A DNA stretch of 64,000 nucleotides from Bradyrhizobium campsiandrae (GTDB lineage: Bacteria; Pseudomonadota; Alphaproteobacteria; Rhizobiales; Xanthobacteraceae). The first letter of the stretch is position 1. Every line of letters begins with the position of its first letter. The DNA lies in assembly GCF_014529705.1 (NCBI RefSeq), contig NZ_JAANIH010000046.1, positions 1 through 64,000 on the forward strand, given 5' to 3'. Shown in pieces: positions 16,763 to 25,500 of this stretch. Under the pieces are notes generated by a model, which had not been told where the DNA came from, did no database searches, and worked only from the letters and a program-made list of their open reading frames with translations. A program made the position numbers and the translations under genes.

Positions 16763-17872
16763 ATGACGACATTCAGCCGACGCGATGCCTTGAAATTTTC
16801 CGCTGGTCTGACGCTTGCCGCGGCTGCAGGCGGATTTTCCTGTGTCGAGGTTGCGAGTGCGGCACCCATCGAGGTTCCCACCATCGACAAGCTCAGCGTT
16901 CGTGTGCTTGTCGATAGTGCTAGCGATATCTTCTTCAAACCTCAGGCCGTAGGCGGCGTCAAAACCGAGCCAGGACGCTCGTCCGACTCGCGCCGGCCGC
17001 TGCACAGCGAGTGGGGCCTTTCGCTCTATCTGGAGCCGGAACGCGGCGACGAAAAGCGTACGTTTCTTCTCGACTTCGGTTGGACGCCCGAGACGATCAA
17101 CGGCAACATGGAATTGCTCAAGGTCGATCCCTCCCGAATTGACTGCCTGATCATGAGCCATGGTCATTTCGACCATTGGGGTGGGCTGCTCGGGTTCCTG
17201 GACAAGCATCGTCGCGTGTTGCCTGCCGACCTCACGATGTATGCCGGCGGCGAAGACAATTTCTGTCAGCGATATGTGAAGATGGGCGGGCAGGGCGAGT
17301 TGAGCGACTACGGCATGCTCGACCGCCGGGACCTCGCCAAGCAGAATGTGAAGGTTGTCCTGTGCGAGCAACCGGTGGTGATCGGCGGCCTTGCATTCAC
17401 GACCGGCAAGATCACGCGCAGCAGCATTGAGAAGGTGCTTCCGAACTCGCTCGTCGAGTTCAAATTGAAGGATGGCGCCGGCTGCAATGCCAGCCACTAT
17501 CTGCCGGCGGAAATGGAAGGAAAGATCGTTCCCGACGAACACATTCACGAGCATGCCACGTGCTTCAATCTGAAGGACAAAGGCCTGGTCGTGATTTCGT
17601 CGTGCGGCCATGTCGGCATCGTCAATTCGGTGCGGCAGGCGATGGAGGTTTCCGGAATCGACAAGGTCCATGCGATCATGGGAGGATTTCATCTTGGACC
17701 GGCGCCGGCCGACTACCTCAAGCTCGTGGTCGGCGAGATTGCCAAGCTGAATCCGGATGTGCTGATCCCGATGCACTGCAGCGGCCTCAATTTTACCGAA
17801 GAAGCCATGCGGCAAATGCCGGGCAAGGTGCTGACCACGACGACCGGCAGTCGAATTACATTCGGGATCTGA
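16763..17872 (+). CDS. Exported metallo-beta-lactamase-fold hydrolase
   Basis: A 369-residue protein with a twin-arginine-type signal (TTFSRRDALKFSAG and a hydrophobic run to about residue 33). The metallo-beta-lactamase metal motif is SHGHFDHWGG; further ligands are likely in SSCGHVGIVN, GGFHLG and PMHCSG. The arrangement resembles the MBL proteins annotated as dihydropterin ribofuranosyl-aminobenzene phosphate synthases, but substrates of this subgroup are unclear. The ATG at 16763 (GGAG upstream) is preferred over a TTG at 16739. The SCO1-like gene follows after 12 bases, so both may be in one operon and may act in the periplasm on copper or cofactor-related chemistry. Confidence 0.82.
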   Translation: MTTFSRRDALKFSAGLTLAAAAGGFSCVEVASAAPIEVPTIDKLSVRVLVDSASDIFFKPQAVGGVKTEPGRSSDSRRPLHSEWGLSLYLEPERGDEKRTFLLDFGWTPETINGNMELLKVDPSRIDCLIMSHGHFDHWGGLLGFLDKHRRVLPADLTMYAGGEDNFCQRYVKMGGQGELSDYGMLDRRDLAKQNVKVVLCEQPVVIGGLAFTTGKITRSSIEKVLPNSLVEFKLKDGAGCNASHYLPAEMEGKIVPDEHIHEHATCFNLKDKGLVVISSCGHVGIVNSVRQAMEVSGIDKVHAIMGGFHLGPAPADYLKLVVGEIAKLNPDVLIPMHCSGLNFTEEAMRQMPGKVLTTTTGSRITFGI

Positions 17873-17884
17873 GACGGTCCGGCC

Positions 17885-18487
17885 ATGGTCGGCAGGCGGG
17901 GATTGGCGGTTTTGGTTGCTGGGTGCCTGGCGGCTTCCGTCGGCCTTGCGGCAGACAAACAGCCCTCCGCCGCGCAAATGATGGACGATTTGATGTACGG
18001 CCGCGGCCAGATCGGCGGTCCGTTTTCTCTTGTCGATCACACTGGCAAGTCGCGCGATGACCGCGAATTTCGCGGCAAGCTCTTGATTGTGTATTTTGGT
18101 TACACGTTTTGTCCGGACGTCTGTCCAGGCGATCTGCAGGCGATCACCCTTGCGTTGGACCAGCTCGGTTCATTGGCCAGCGAGGTGCAGCCGATCTTCA
18201 TCACGATCGATCCCGAGCGCGACGATAAAGTCTTGGCGCAGTACGTCTCTGCGTTCCATCCCAGCCTGATCGGCCTCACCGGCACGCCCGATCAGATTCG
18301 TGAAGTCGCCAATTCCTACAAGGCCTTCTACACCAAGGTGAGAGACGAGCGCACGGGCGACTATGCGATCGATCATGCCGGCGTGATTTACCTGATGGGG
18401 CGCGACGGGAAATATCTCGGCTTCATGCCACCGCAGACGGCGCCCGATCGACTCGCGGAGGTTCTGCGCACGCATCTTGCGAAGTGA
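17885..18487 (+). CDS. SCO1/SenC family copper chaperone
   Basis: A 200-residue thioredoxin-fold protein with an N-terminal signal or anchor (RRGLAVLVAGCLAASVGLA). The copper-binding pair is in FCPDVCP (Cys76, Cys80) and the third ligand is His164 in YAIDHAGVIYL, all as in SCO proteins. These deliver copper to the CuA centre of cytochrome oxidase or act as periplasmic thiol reductases. The usual partner (cytochrome oxidase genes) is not in the window; instead it follows a Tat-exported metallo-hydrolase. Full length and all ligands are present. Confidence 0.93.
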   Translation: MVGRRGLAVLVAGCLAASVGLAADKQPSAAQMMDDLMYGRGQIGGPFSLVDHTGKSRDDREFRGKLLIVYFGYTFCPDVCPGDLQAITLALDQLGSLASEVQPIFITIDPERDDKVLAQYVSAFHPSLIGLTGTPDQIREVANSYKAFYTKVRDERTGDYAIDHAGVIYLMGRDGKYLGFMPPQTAPDRLAEVLRTHLAK

Positions 18488-18706
18488 TTGGGAACGAGAG
18501 CCGGACCTGACGCGAAAGCGTCGAGCGCAGATTCGTCGCGATCTGAAGGCGCCGGACTCGGATCGTCGATCCGTGACGACATCATCGTGCCGAGGTGGCA
18601 GATTTCGGAATAATCGCATTATGCCACTGTTTTGCCCGACACGTCAAATCGTTTTGCCGGAAGTCGCCATGTGGGGACGGTCAGGCCTTGTTTCGACAGG
18701 CCCGGT

Positions 18707-18730
18707 CTACTGTGCATGGGGTTGTTTTCG
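18707..18730 (+). repeat. Dispersed repeat, copy 1
   Basis: A 24-base sequence (starting CTACTGTGCATGGGG) is found again exactly, on the opposite strand, at 45140-45163. Similarity between the two surrounding regions is limited. It lies in the 18488-18809 gap, in which no gene is supported. I recall this string as a common intergenic repeat of Bradyrhizobium genomes; that is memory, not a search. Confidence 0.6.
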
Positions 18731-18809
18731 AGCATTTGGGCGGGCGCCATGGCATGCCCTGTGGATGACGGCGTGCGGAACTTTTTCCTCACCCCGGCGT
18801 TACCTCGCC

Positions 18810-19001
18810 ATGACTGAAGACCTTTCCTTCCGACGCAAACCCCTGACCCCCGAACAGCGCCAGGCGCGCGATGCGGCACGCCGGATCGAGGCCGAGAAGG
18901 CCATGCGCGACCATGAGGAAGCCCAGAAGGCGTTCCACGCCAACCGCGAGCGGCTGAAGGCCGAGCGGCTGGCCCGAGAGGCGGCTGCGACCAAAGGCTG
19001 A
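18810..19001 (+). CDS. Small charged helical protein
   Basis: A 63-residue ORF that is almost entirely charged helix (RRKPLTPEQRQARDAARRIE, then KAMRDHEEAQKAFHANRERL), with Lys/Arg and Glu/Asp alternating as in a short coiled coil. The ATG at 18810 is preferred because upstream sequence in this frame looks non-coding. No domain is recognised. The composition favours a real cytoplasmic protein over a chance ORF. Confidence 0.6.
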   Translation: MTEDLSFRRKPLTPEQRQARDAARRIEAEKAMRDHEEAQKAFHANRERLKAERLAREAAATKG

Positions 19002-19207
19002 CGCGGCGCGCCGAAGCCACCATTCAATCCGTTGAACTTTCGCGGAGCCGTGGCTGGTCCCGGCGTCGTCGCCGCCGCGAGGCCGGCCGGCGGCTTGACG
19101 GCGTCCGGCTTCGGTCGGAAACTTCACATGCTCAGCAATTGACGAGAACCACGGAGATTTTCGCTCCCCATCCGGATCCCATCAGCGATAGCGCAATGGA
19201 GCTGACC

Positions 19208-19540
19208 ATGACCACGTTCGACAAGCGCGAGCAGGGCTTTGAAGCCAAATTCGCCCACGATGAGGAGCTCATGTTCAAGGCCGCGGCCCGGTCGAACAAG
19301 CTGCTCGGGCTGTGGGCCGCCGGTCAGCTCGGGTTCAGCGGCGATGCCGCGGCCGCTTATGCGACAGCGCTGGTCACGGACAATCTGGCCAACCAGACGA
19401 TGGACGAGACGCTGGCCAAGGTGTCGAGCGATCTCGCCGCCAAGGGCATCACGCGCGAGCAGGTCGGGCAAAAACTCCAGGAGTGCCTGCACCAGGCTCT
19501 GGCGCAGCTCGAGGCGGCGTCGCGCCAGGCCGGCAATTGA
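19208..19540 (+). CDS. F1F0-ATP synthase inhibitor, zeta subunit family (DUF1476)
   Basis: A 110-residue helical protein matching the alphaproteobacterial zeta subunit family: TTFDKREQGFEAKFAHDEEL, then KAAARSNKLLGLWAAGQLG and a C-terminal helix. In Paracoccus the zeta subunit blocks ATP hydrolysis by inserting its N-terminal helix into F1. The start ATG at 19208 has GGAG six bases upstream; the in-frame ATG at 19196 overlaps that site. It stands alone here, away from any ATP synthase operon, as is usual for this gene. It is convergent with the UPF0114 gene. Confidence 0.9.
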   Translation: MTTFDKREQGFEAKFAHDEELMFKAAARSNKLLGLWAAGQLGFSGDAAAAYATALVTDNLANQTMDETLAKVSSDLAAKGITREQVGQKLQECLHQALAQLEAASRQAGN

Positions 19541-19555
19541 ATCTCGATCTGCGCC

Positions 19556-20134
19556 TCACTCGGCATGCTTGCGCGCGGTCGCGTCGCTGAACCTGTCGAC
19601 GAAGGCGATCCCGATTGCCGAGACCACGAAGGTGATGTGGATCAGCACCTGCCACATCACGCCGTTCTCGGTGAAGCTGGCGCGGCTCGAGCCGAGATTG
19701 CCGGCCTCGATGAAGGTGCGCAGCAGCGCGATCGAGGAGATGCCGATGATCGCCATGGCGAGCTTGATCTTGAGCACGCTGGCGTTGACGTGGCCGAGCC
19801 ATTCCGGCTCGTCGGGATGGCCCTGCAGGTCGAGCCGGGAGACGAAGGTCTCGTAACCGCCGACGATGACCATCACCAGCAGGTTGGAGATCATCACGAC
19901 GTCGATCAGCGCCAGCACGCTCATCATGATGTCCTGCTCGGTGAGCTCGAGCGCATGCGATGCAAGGTGCCAGAGCTCCTTGAGGAACAGCACGATGTAG
20001 ACGCATTGCGCCACGATCAGCCCGAGATAGAGCGGCAGCTGCAGCCAGCGCGAACCGAAGATGATCATCGGCAACAGACCGAGGCGCGGCAAGGCCGGGC
20101 GGGGGCCGGTGGTGGTTTCAGGCTCGGCTGACAT
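19556..20134 (-). CDS. UPF0114 (YqhA-like) integral membrane protein
   Basis: A 192-residue inner-membrane protein with four predicted helices: LPLYLGLIVAQCVYIVLFL, VLALIDVVMISNLLVMVIVG, KLAMAIIGISSIALLRTFIE and VLIHITFVVSAIGIAFVDRF. The block GGYETFVSRLDLQGHPDEPE followed by WLGHVNASVLKIKLA is characteristic of UPF0114 (TIGR00645). Function is unknown in the family. Its stop lies 15 bases from the convergent zeta gene. Confidence 0.9.
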   Translation of the reverse strand: MSAEPETTTGPRPALPRLGLLPMIIFGSRWLQLPLYLGLIVAQCVYIVLFLKELWHLASHALELTEQDIMMSVLALIDVVMISNLLVMVIVGGYETFVSRLDLQGHPDEPEWLGHVNASVLKIKLAMAIIGISSIALLRTFIEAGNLGSSRASFTENGVMWQVLIHITFVVSAIGIAFVDRFSDATARKHAE

Positions 20135-20283
20135 TCAACATCCACGCATCGAGAGGGTCTCGTCTTCATGTACCTCGCCGGGGTGGCGGGAGGAAGATGC
20201 AACGCCCGCTCACCGCTCTCTCGTGCTATTGTGGCGGGCAGCAGCCGTGCGGGCTGGCGGGCAAGCAGGGAAGAGGGGGGCCG

Positions 20284-20580
20284 GTGCTGCGCAGCGGATT
20301 GGGCAAACGGCTCGGCAGGCTCGCTGTTGCGAGCGCGGCGATCGTCCTCGGCGCCGGCAGCGTCACCGAAGTGTCGGCGACTGCGCTGACACCATTCCGC
20401 GATGAGGCGCAGGCCCAGCGCTATTGCCCAGGCGACAAGGTGGTGTGGGTGGATTTCCGCAAGGGCGTCTACTACCGCAAGGGGCAGAAGCTCTATGCCC
20501 AAGGCTTCGATGGCAGTTTCGTCTGCCTGAGCGAGGCGCGCGACAGCCGCTATCGCGGCTCGCCTTTGGGGCTGCGCTGA
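20284..20580 (+). CDS. Small secreted protein
   Basis: A 98-residue protein read from GTG 20284, which follows a purine-rich AGAGGGGGG. This start gives a good signal peptide (basic GLGKRLGRL, then AVASAAIVLGAG, cut after VSA). The frame is open to an ATG at 20197, which would add 29 residues of poor signal character. The mature part has two cysteines (CPGDKVVWVDFRKGVYYRKG and FVCLSEARDSRYRG) that could form a disulphide. The motif around DKVVWVDFRKGVYY is typical of small conserved periplasmic proteins in this group of bacteria. Function is unknown. Confidence 0.7.
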   Translation: MLRSGLGKRLGRLAVASAAIVLGAGSVTEVSATALTPFRDEAQAQRYCPGDKVVWVDFRKGVYYRKGQKLYAQGFDGSFVCLSEARDSRYRGSPLGLR

Positions 20581-20608
20581 GCGATGCGCGCCAGAGGGGC
20601 AGGCGCGG

Positions 20609-20737
20609 CTATTTCCGAGCCGGCAGGGTCACCGGGACGTGCGGCGAGGTGCTGATGACCCGGGGGCTTCCGTCGGGATAGGTCCGGCCGCTGCGGATCA
20701 GCGATTCCAGAACCAGGAAGAATTTCTCGGCGAGCAT
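20609..20737 (-). CDS. Small protein of unknown function
   Basis: A 42-residue ORF starting at ATG 20737 after AAGGTGA. It begins MLAEKFFLVLESLIRSG and ends PHVPVTLPARK, a hydrophobic-amphipathic helix with a proline-rich tail. I recall similar small proteins in Bradyrhizobium, but no function. It is convergent with the secreted protein at 20284. Confidence 0.5.
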   Translation of the reverse strand: MLAEKFFLVLESLIRSGRTYPDGSPRVISTSPHVPVTLPARK

Positions 20738-20877
20738 GTGCGTCACCTTGATGGGTGTGGCCTCTTGAAATCTAGGTCGAGGCACCGCACGCGAGAATTC
20801 AATCAACTAAACGGGAGCAGCGTCATGTTGCGTCGCAGGAGCGTAGCGATTTGAAAAAGCAGGGCGCGTGATGAGGA

Positions 20878-20976
20878 TCAGCTAAAGGCCAGCGCCACAA
20901 GGCTCGAGCACAACAGCACCAGACCGCCAGCGGTCAAAGCCAGAAAGCCGTCGGATACGAAATCATGTTTGCGCAT
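20878..20976 (-). CDS. Very small membrane protein
   Basis: A 32-residue ORF: a short polar start (MRKHDFVSDG) then one membrane helix (LTAGGLVLLCSSLVALAF). The ribosome binding site is weak. It is one of three tiny ORFs in a row on the minus strand here. It may be a microprotein, and confidence is limited by size. Confidence 0.35.
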   Translation of the reverse strand: MRKHDFVSDGFLALTAGGLVLLCSSLVALAFS

Positions 20977-21079
20977 GGGACACCCGCTGCTCTCGCCTTC
21001 GAGGCTCGATCGGATTGATTAAAATTGTCCGAACGTGCCGTTCTGAAGAGGTGATGCAATGTCGCCCGCGCGAGTGCCG

Positions 21080-21169
21080 TCAGGCCCTCGTGCGGTAGCC
21101 TTCAAACGCATGGGCCAGGAAGATCCCCGCGCTTACCAGACCCATCAGTGCCGAAACCGTCTCGATCAT
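21080..21169 (-). CDS. Very small membrane protein
   Basis: A 29-residue ORF starting at ATG 21169: a single helix (TVSALMGLVSAGIFLAHAF) with a basic end (EGYRTRA). The composition fits a one-helix membrane microprotein. No strong ribosome binding site is seen. Confidence 0.35.
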   Translation of the reverse strand: MIETVSALMGLVSAGIFLAHAFEGYRTRA

Positions 21170-21534
21170 CGTTAAATTCCAATCCCGCCCCTGCACGCGA
21201 GAAGACGCGGGCGGCCTTGCACAGTCAAAAGAATTCCGGCGGCGTCAGCGATATCAGGGGTGGAGTGAGCTTTTGGCGCAACAGCTTGTGCAGGACTGGC
21301 ACAGAAAGCGGGTGCCGAGACCCTCGCGCTCCGTAGATCAACGGAGAATGCCATACGTCCTGTTTACCATCCCAGCGCGAACGCTGCGGGCTCCCCATTT
21401 CCGCCGTGTTCGGGTTGCGTTATCGTTACCGTCTCTGGGGCGGTGGTGGGCCGCCGCAGAGCGTGAGGACCGGAAGGCGCTCCCCGTGGGCAAGCGGGCG
21501 GGATAGAGCTCCGGCAAACTGGTATTTGGGGCGA
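21170..21534. other. Intergenic region upstream of rlpA
   Basis: About 365 bases between the microprotein and rlpA. Short frames exist, but none has a ribosome binding site with protein-like composition. It presumably holds the rlpA promoter; I could not identify a convincing -35/-10 pair. Confidence 0.4.
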
Positions 21535-22455
21535 ATGGGGATCCGACGGTCAGATTCGATGGTGCGGGCCGCGCGATGCGTTACGGTGGTGACCGCCTGC
21601 CTAGCGCTCGCCAATTGCGCCTCGTCCAACAAGTTCGCCAGCCGGGTCGACCCCAAATACGGCGTGTCCTCGAGCCCGCGCGTCGTGGCCTGGGGCGATC
21701 CCGTTCCCAAGGGCGGCGGCACCTATCGCGTCGGCAAGCCTTATGTGGTGGCCGGCCGCACTTACGTGCCGGAGGAGGACGTCAATTACCGCGCCGAGGG
21801 CATGGCGTCCTGGTACGGCGACGATTTCCATGGTCGCCTGACCGCCAATGGCGAGGTGTTCGATATGGGCTCGCTCACGGCGGCGCACCCGACCCTGCCG
21901 ATGCCGTCCTATGCGCGGGTGACCAACCTCTCGAACGGCAAGTCGCTGGTCGTGCGCGTCAATGATCGCGGTCCCTATCATGGCAACCGCCTCATCGATG
22001 TCTCGAACAAGGCTGCCGAACTGCTTGAATTCAAAGGCAATGGCGTCGCCAGGGTCCGGGTCGAATATGTCGGCAGGGCGCCGCTGGAGGGCTCCGACGA
22101 CCGCCAGCTGATCGCGACCTTGCGCACCGGCGTTCCAGCGCCGTCGCCCTCGATGGTCCGGGTTGCCTCGGCGAGGCCTTTCGTGCCGGAGCTGCCGTCG
22201 GCGGGGCGCGGCGCCATCCGTGGCGAAGTCCCGATGCCGGAGGGGCGGCCCTACAGTCTCGGCAACAGCTCGGCCGACGTCGCCTCGATCAATGCGACCT
22301 CGGAGATGTCGGCTTCGAGCCGAGGCCGGGGCCGGGCGCTCCAGAACGCCCGGCAGGTGTCCTATGACGCGGACGGCCGCTATGCCAGCGACGGTGGTCC
22401 CGATGACGGCGCAGCGGAAGCCCGCAGCATCCTCACCGGCCGCGGCCTCTACTAA
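21535..22455 (+). CDS. rlpA: RlpA-like septal ring lytic transglycosylase lipoprotein
   Basis: A 306-residue protein read from ATG 21535 (an ATG at 21559 is also possible). It has a lipoprotein signal (VTVVTACLALANC, lipobox LANC followed by ASS). The double-psi beta-barrel domain follows: GMASWYGDDFHGRLTANGEV, then VRVNDRGPYHGNRLIDVS. RlpA cleaves naked glycan strands at the septum. The region after about residue 185 is low-complexity and no SPOR domain is visible, so septal targeting would need another route. The longer open frame upstream has no signal peptide. Confidence 0.88.
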   Translation: MGIRRSDSMVRAARCVTVVTACLALANCASSNKFASRVDPKYGVSSSPRVVAWGDPVPKGGGTYRVGKPYVVAGRTYVPEEDVNYRAEGMASWYGDDFHGRLTANGEVFDMGSLTAAHPTLPMPSYARVTNLSNGKSLVVRVNDRGPYHGNRLIDVSNKAAELLEFKGNGVARVRVEYVGRAPLEGSDDRQLIATLRTGVPAPSPSMVRVASARPFVPELPSAGRGAIRGEVPMPEGRPYSLGNSSADVASINATSEMSASSRGRGRALQNARQVSYDADGRYASDGGPDDGAAEARSILTGRGLY

Positions 22456-22511
22456 GCAATCCAAAAAGCGCACAATGACCGGCCCGTGCTGGATCTCCGG
22501 CCTCGCCGTGC

Positions 22512-25500
22512 CTATTGCGCAGAGAACGGGAGGTTCGCGCGTCCCGTGAAGGTCCAGATCTGGGTGTTGCCGCCGATACCGCCAAGCTCGGCGCCGACGC
22601 CGACCGATGCTCCGCTCGCGAGCCTTGCGCCAACGCCGCCGGTCACCCGCGCCGACCATCCCTGGAGCAGCGGGGTCGATGCCAGCGGAACGCCGCCACC
22701 TGCGATGATCGCGGCTGCGTCATCCTGCGTGAAATAGTAGTCGGCATAGACACCGACATAAGGCGACAGCAGCGCGTTATCGAGCCACGCGATCGGGTAG
22801 GAGAGCTTGTTGCCCGCCGACGCGCGACCGGTGGCAAACCTGCGGGCGGCCTGTTGCGTGCCGAGGGTGTCGACATAGGCGTTCTCCCGCTCCCACAGCG
22901 TATAAACCTTCAGCGACGGCTCCAGGTAGAGGCTGTACCAATTGTAGCTCCCGGTGAGACCGGTAGAGAACATCCAGCGTTGGCCGGTGAAATTGCCCTG
23001 AGCCGTGCCGGCCGTGCCGCTATAGTCGATGCCGGAATATGTCACCGCCGCGTCGTAGCGGAGCGTCGGGATGATCTTCCAGCCGAGATAGGCGCCAATC
23101 GTCCAGCCGTCGCCCTTGAGCCGGCCGTTGAGATCGGTCTCGGTGTAGCTGAAGTTCTCGTAGCCGCCGACGACGCCGACGAGAAGATTGGGTGTGACGC
23201 GGTAGGTCAGACCGGTCAAAGCGTTGACTTGTGCACCAAAGGCCGTGGCCTGGGTTTGACCGTTGCCCAGAGTGGGCGCCGAACCCCAGCGATCGATGCC
23301 GCTGCCGCGCAGGTCGATCCAGAACAACCAGTCCTTTTGCTCGCGAAAGCGTTGGGGCGCCGCCTTGGTCACCAAGTGCTGGTCGATCGCGGCGAACGCA
23401 TCGTCGATCCGCCCGCCGCTACCGCGCATGCGGCCCGTCCGGCCGGAGACGGGATCGCCCGCGTAGGAGCTGGCGGTCGATCGCGCGGATTGACCCGGCC
23501 GACCATCATCGTCGTCCTGATCAGCCGCGAAATTGATCCGTATGCCGCCTGCACCGGGTATGATGAACTGTCCGCCGTCGCTGAACCCTTCGGAGACCGC
23601 GGAGTCGATCGAGCCGGAAATCGCCTGGCCCGAGCTCTGGGCCACGACCTTGGTGACGTTGAGCTGAAGGGCGCGCAGCTTGGCGCTGTCTGCGGGAATA
23701 TTGACCGACTGGGTCAGGGCCGGCGAGGTCGATGGATTGAACGCCGGGGTGCCATTGTAGGTCGCGGTGATCGTGTGATTGCCGACCGTGAGAGACGACG
23801 TCGAGAAGGTCGCCACTCCGCCGGACAGCGTCGAAGTCCCGATCGCCGTTCCGCCGTCGTTAAAGGTCACGGTACCGGTCGGTGTTCCGCCCGTTCCTGT
23901 CACCGTTGCCGTGAAAGTGACGGACTGGCCGGAAGTGCTCGGGTTCTGCGACGATGTCAGTGCCGTGGTTGTGGTCGAGGAGAGATAGGTAAACCTGTCG
24001 CCAGCCGACGTGGCCGATGTCCCGCCGACCGTGGTCACCGTGACATCAACGGTGCCCGAGCCTGCGGGCGAAGTCGCCGTGATCGAGGTCGCCGAATTGA
24101 CGGTGAAGCTGGCGGCATTGGTCGAGCCGAACTTGACGGCCGTCGCACCGGTAAAGCCCGCGCCGGTAATGGTCACGGGCGTGCCACCCCCAGCGGGGCC
24201 GGAACTGGGTGAGATCGACGCGACGGACGGAGCGGGCGTGAAATTGAACTGGTCCGCCGCCGATGTGGCGGATGTGCCACCTGGCGTTGTCACGGTCACG
24301 TCAACGGTGCCGACGCCGGCGGGTGAGGTCGCCGTGATCGAGGTCGCCGAATTCACCGTGAAGCTGGCGGCGTTGGTTGCGCCGAACTTGACGGACGTCG
24401 CCCCGCTCAATGCAGTGCCGGTGATGGTCACCGACGTGCCGCCCGTTGCGGGTCCCGCGGTTGGCGCAATCGAAGTCACTGCAGGCGCAGCAGCATAGGT
24501 GAACTGATCAGCGGCGGAGGTAGACGATGTGCCACCCGGCGTCGTCACGGTGACATCTACTGTGCCGGTGCCGGCGGGTGAGGTCGCCGTGATCGACGTC
24601 GCCGAATTCACCGTGAAAGCGGTCGCGTTGGTGGCGCCGAACTTGACGACAGTCGCGCCGGTGAAGTTCGTGCCGGTGACCGTCACCGATGTGCCGCCGG
24701 CAAGCGGACCGCCAGTTGGCGAAAGCGAGCTGACGGTCGGCGTGGCAAAATAGGTGAATTGATCCGCCGCGGACGTCGGCGATGTCCCGCCGACTGTCGT
24801 GACGGTGACGTCCACCGTGCCTGTCCCGGCTGGCGACGTTGCCGTAATCGACGTCGCCGAATTAACGGTGAAACCGGTCGCGCTGGTCGCGCCGAACTTG
24901 ACCGCGGTCGCCCCGGTGAAGCTCGTGCCCGTGATTGTCACGGTGGTGCCCCCGCCCGCCGGGCCGGACGTCGGAGAGATCGAAGTCACCGCCGGCGGTG
25001 CGACGTAGGTGTACTGGTCAGCCGCCGAGGTCGCTGACGTGCCGCCGGAAGTGGTGACCTTGACGTCGACCGTGCCTGTGCCGACGGGTGAGGTCGCCGT
25101 GATCGAGGTCGCGGAGTTCACGGTGAAGCCCGTCGCAGCGGTCACGCCGAAAGTTACCGCAGTCGCCCCGGTGAAACCGGTTCCTGTGATCGTCACCGTG
25201 GTGCCACCCGTCGCAGGACCCGATGTGGGCGAGATCGACGTGACGGAGGGGGCGGCCACGTAAGTATACTGATCGCTCGGCGAAGTTGCCGAAGTCCCGC
25301 CCGCGGTCGTCACCCTAACATCCACCGTGCCGATTCCCGGCGGGGAAGTCGCGGTGATCTGGGTGGCCGAATTGACGGTGAAGCCTGCCGCTGCTGTGCC
25401 GCCGAAGTTGACCGCGGTTGCTCCCGTGAAGTTAGTGCCGGTGATGGTCACCGTGGTGCCGCCTGCAAGCGGCCCAGAGGTCGGTGAGATCGAGGCAACA

